Source: Amycolatopsis bartoniae
GTDB taxonomy: Bacteria; Actinomycetota; Actinomycetes; Mycobacteriales; Pseudonocardiaceae
Direction of reading: 5' to 3'
Length of the DNA: 64,000 bases
Assembly: GCF_014191255.1 (NCBI RefSeq)
Contig: NZ_JACHWH010000012.1
Location: 1 to 64,000 of the forward strand
A program made the translations under genes and the position numbers. Shown here piece by piece: positions 63,846-64,000 of the stretch. The first letter of the stretch is position 1. The number at the start of each line of letters is the position of its first letter. The notes below the pieces were generated by a model. The model did not search any database, was not told the origin of the DNA, and worked only from the letters and a program-made list of their open reading frames with translations.

Positions 63846-64000
63846 AGGAAATACCCAGCTGGGTGCAGGCCGCGGCGACCTCGGCCGTGCAGACCTCACT
63901 GGCCTTCACGTAGCCCTGGTCGACCACGAGCTTGACGTTCTGCTTCGTGATCGTCTGCGGCTGGAGCAGCACCGACTTGACGGTACGGTTGTTCTTCGGG
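63846..64000 (-). CDS. Sugar ABC transporter substrate-binding protein, C-terminal fragment
   Basis: The last 51 codons of a minus-strand gene whose start lies beyond the window. The visible end includes PKNNRTVKSVLLQPQTITKQN and VVDQGYVKASEVC, and finishes CTQLGIS; VLLxPxxITKxN is common near the end of xylose/ribose-type periplasmic sugar-binding proteins. It is the first visible gene of the operon with the ATPase, permease and ROK regulator. Confidence 0.85.

Overview
The window is about 70% G+C or more, codes densely on both strands, uses many GTG starts and fits an actinomycete. The order aroE-mltG-ruvX-alaS-(two small membrane genes)-rarA-...-aspS-radical SAM matches the core arrangement known from mycobacteria and Pseudonocardiales. 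A Roadblock/DUF742/MglA-like GTPase conservon, StyA-type monooxygenases and DasR-type control of a sugar PTS point to Pseudonocardiaceae. Amycolatopsis is my best guess, from pattern memory and not from a search.

Layout. 0-2.4 kb: a glucose/N-acetylglucosamine PTS (EIIA fragment, EIIB, EIIC) around a DasR-like GntR regulator; HPr lies 35 kb away at 36.8 kb, and both loci carry the same GGTCTAGACC operator core. 2.5-4.2 kb: a serine hydrolase and a secreted trypsin-like protease. 4.2-20 kb: a mostly minus-strand housekeeping block (aroE, mltG, ruvX, alaS, rarA, aspS and neighbours) ending in a radical SAM gene with a consensus LexA box. 20-30.7 kb: small catabolic and regulatory genes (ADH/XRE pair, ArsR-SRPBCC fusion, aldolase-like enzyme, ALDH, antiporter, M20 peptidase, MarR, glutathione peroxidase). 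30.8-37.9 kb: secreted GH2 enzyme, M20 amidohydrolase, PfkB sugar kinase with VOC protein, HPr. 37.9-38.5 kb: gene-free degenerate tandem repeats. 38.5-40.7 kb: a PEP-mutase-like enzyme and an amidohydrolase divergent from MarR. 40.9-49.7 kb: an MFS exporter fused to carboxypeptidase-regulatory-like domains, a separate protein of the same domains, then a four-gene conservon with two duplicated StyA-type FAD monooxygenases. 49.9-55.9 kb: YnfA, HtrA-like protease, SDR, a beta-propeller/MoaD-like pair and a secreted sialidase. 56.1-57.5 kb: an IS110-family element beside a 49-base cloverleaf-like repeat. 57.7-64 kb: a secreted protein, epoxide hydrolase, a deleted beta-carbonic anhydrase remnant, and a ROK regulator with a xylose/fructose-type ABC importer that runs off the right edge.

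How genes work together. The PTS parts, regulator and HPr look like one N-acetylglucosamine/glucose uptake regulon. GH2 enzyme, sialidase, serine protease and ABC importer fit a soil saprophyte using polymers and sugars. The conservon resembles a membrane-associated switch whose output may be the two flavin monooxygenases.

Most interesting: the IS110 element, whose 5' non-coding segment carries an 11-base match to its own insertion site as a bridge-RNA guide would; the fully pairable cloverleaf repeat it abuts; a long hairpin-rich element at 49.7 kb; the conservon-monooxygenase module; and the transporter/beta-sandwich fusion.
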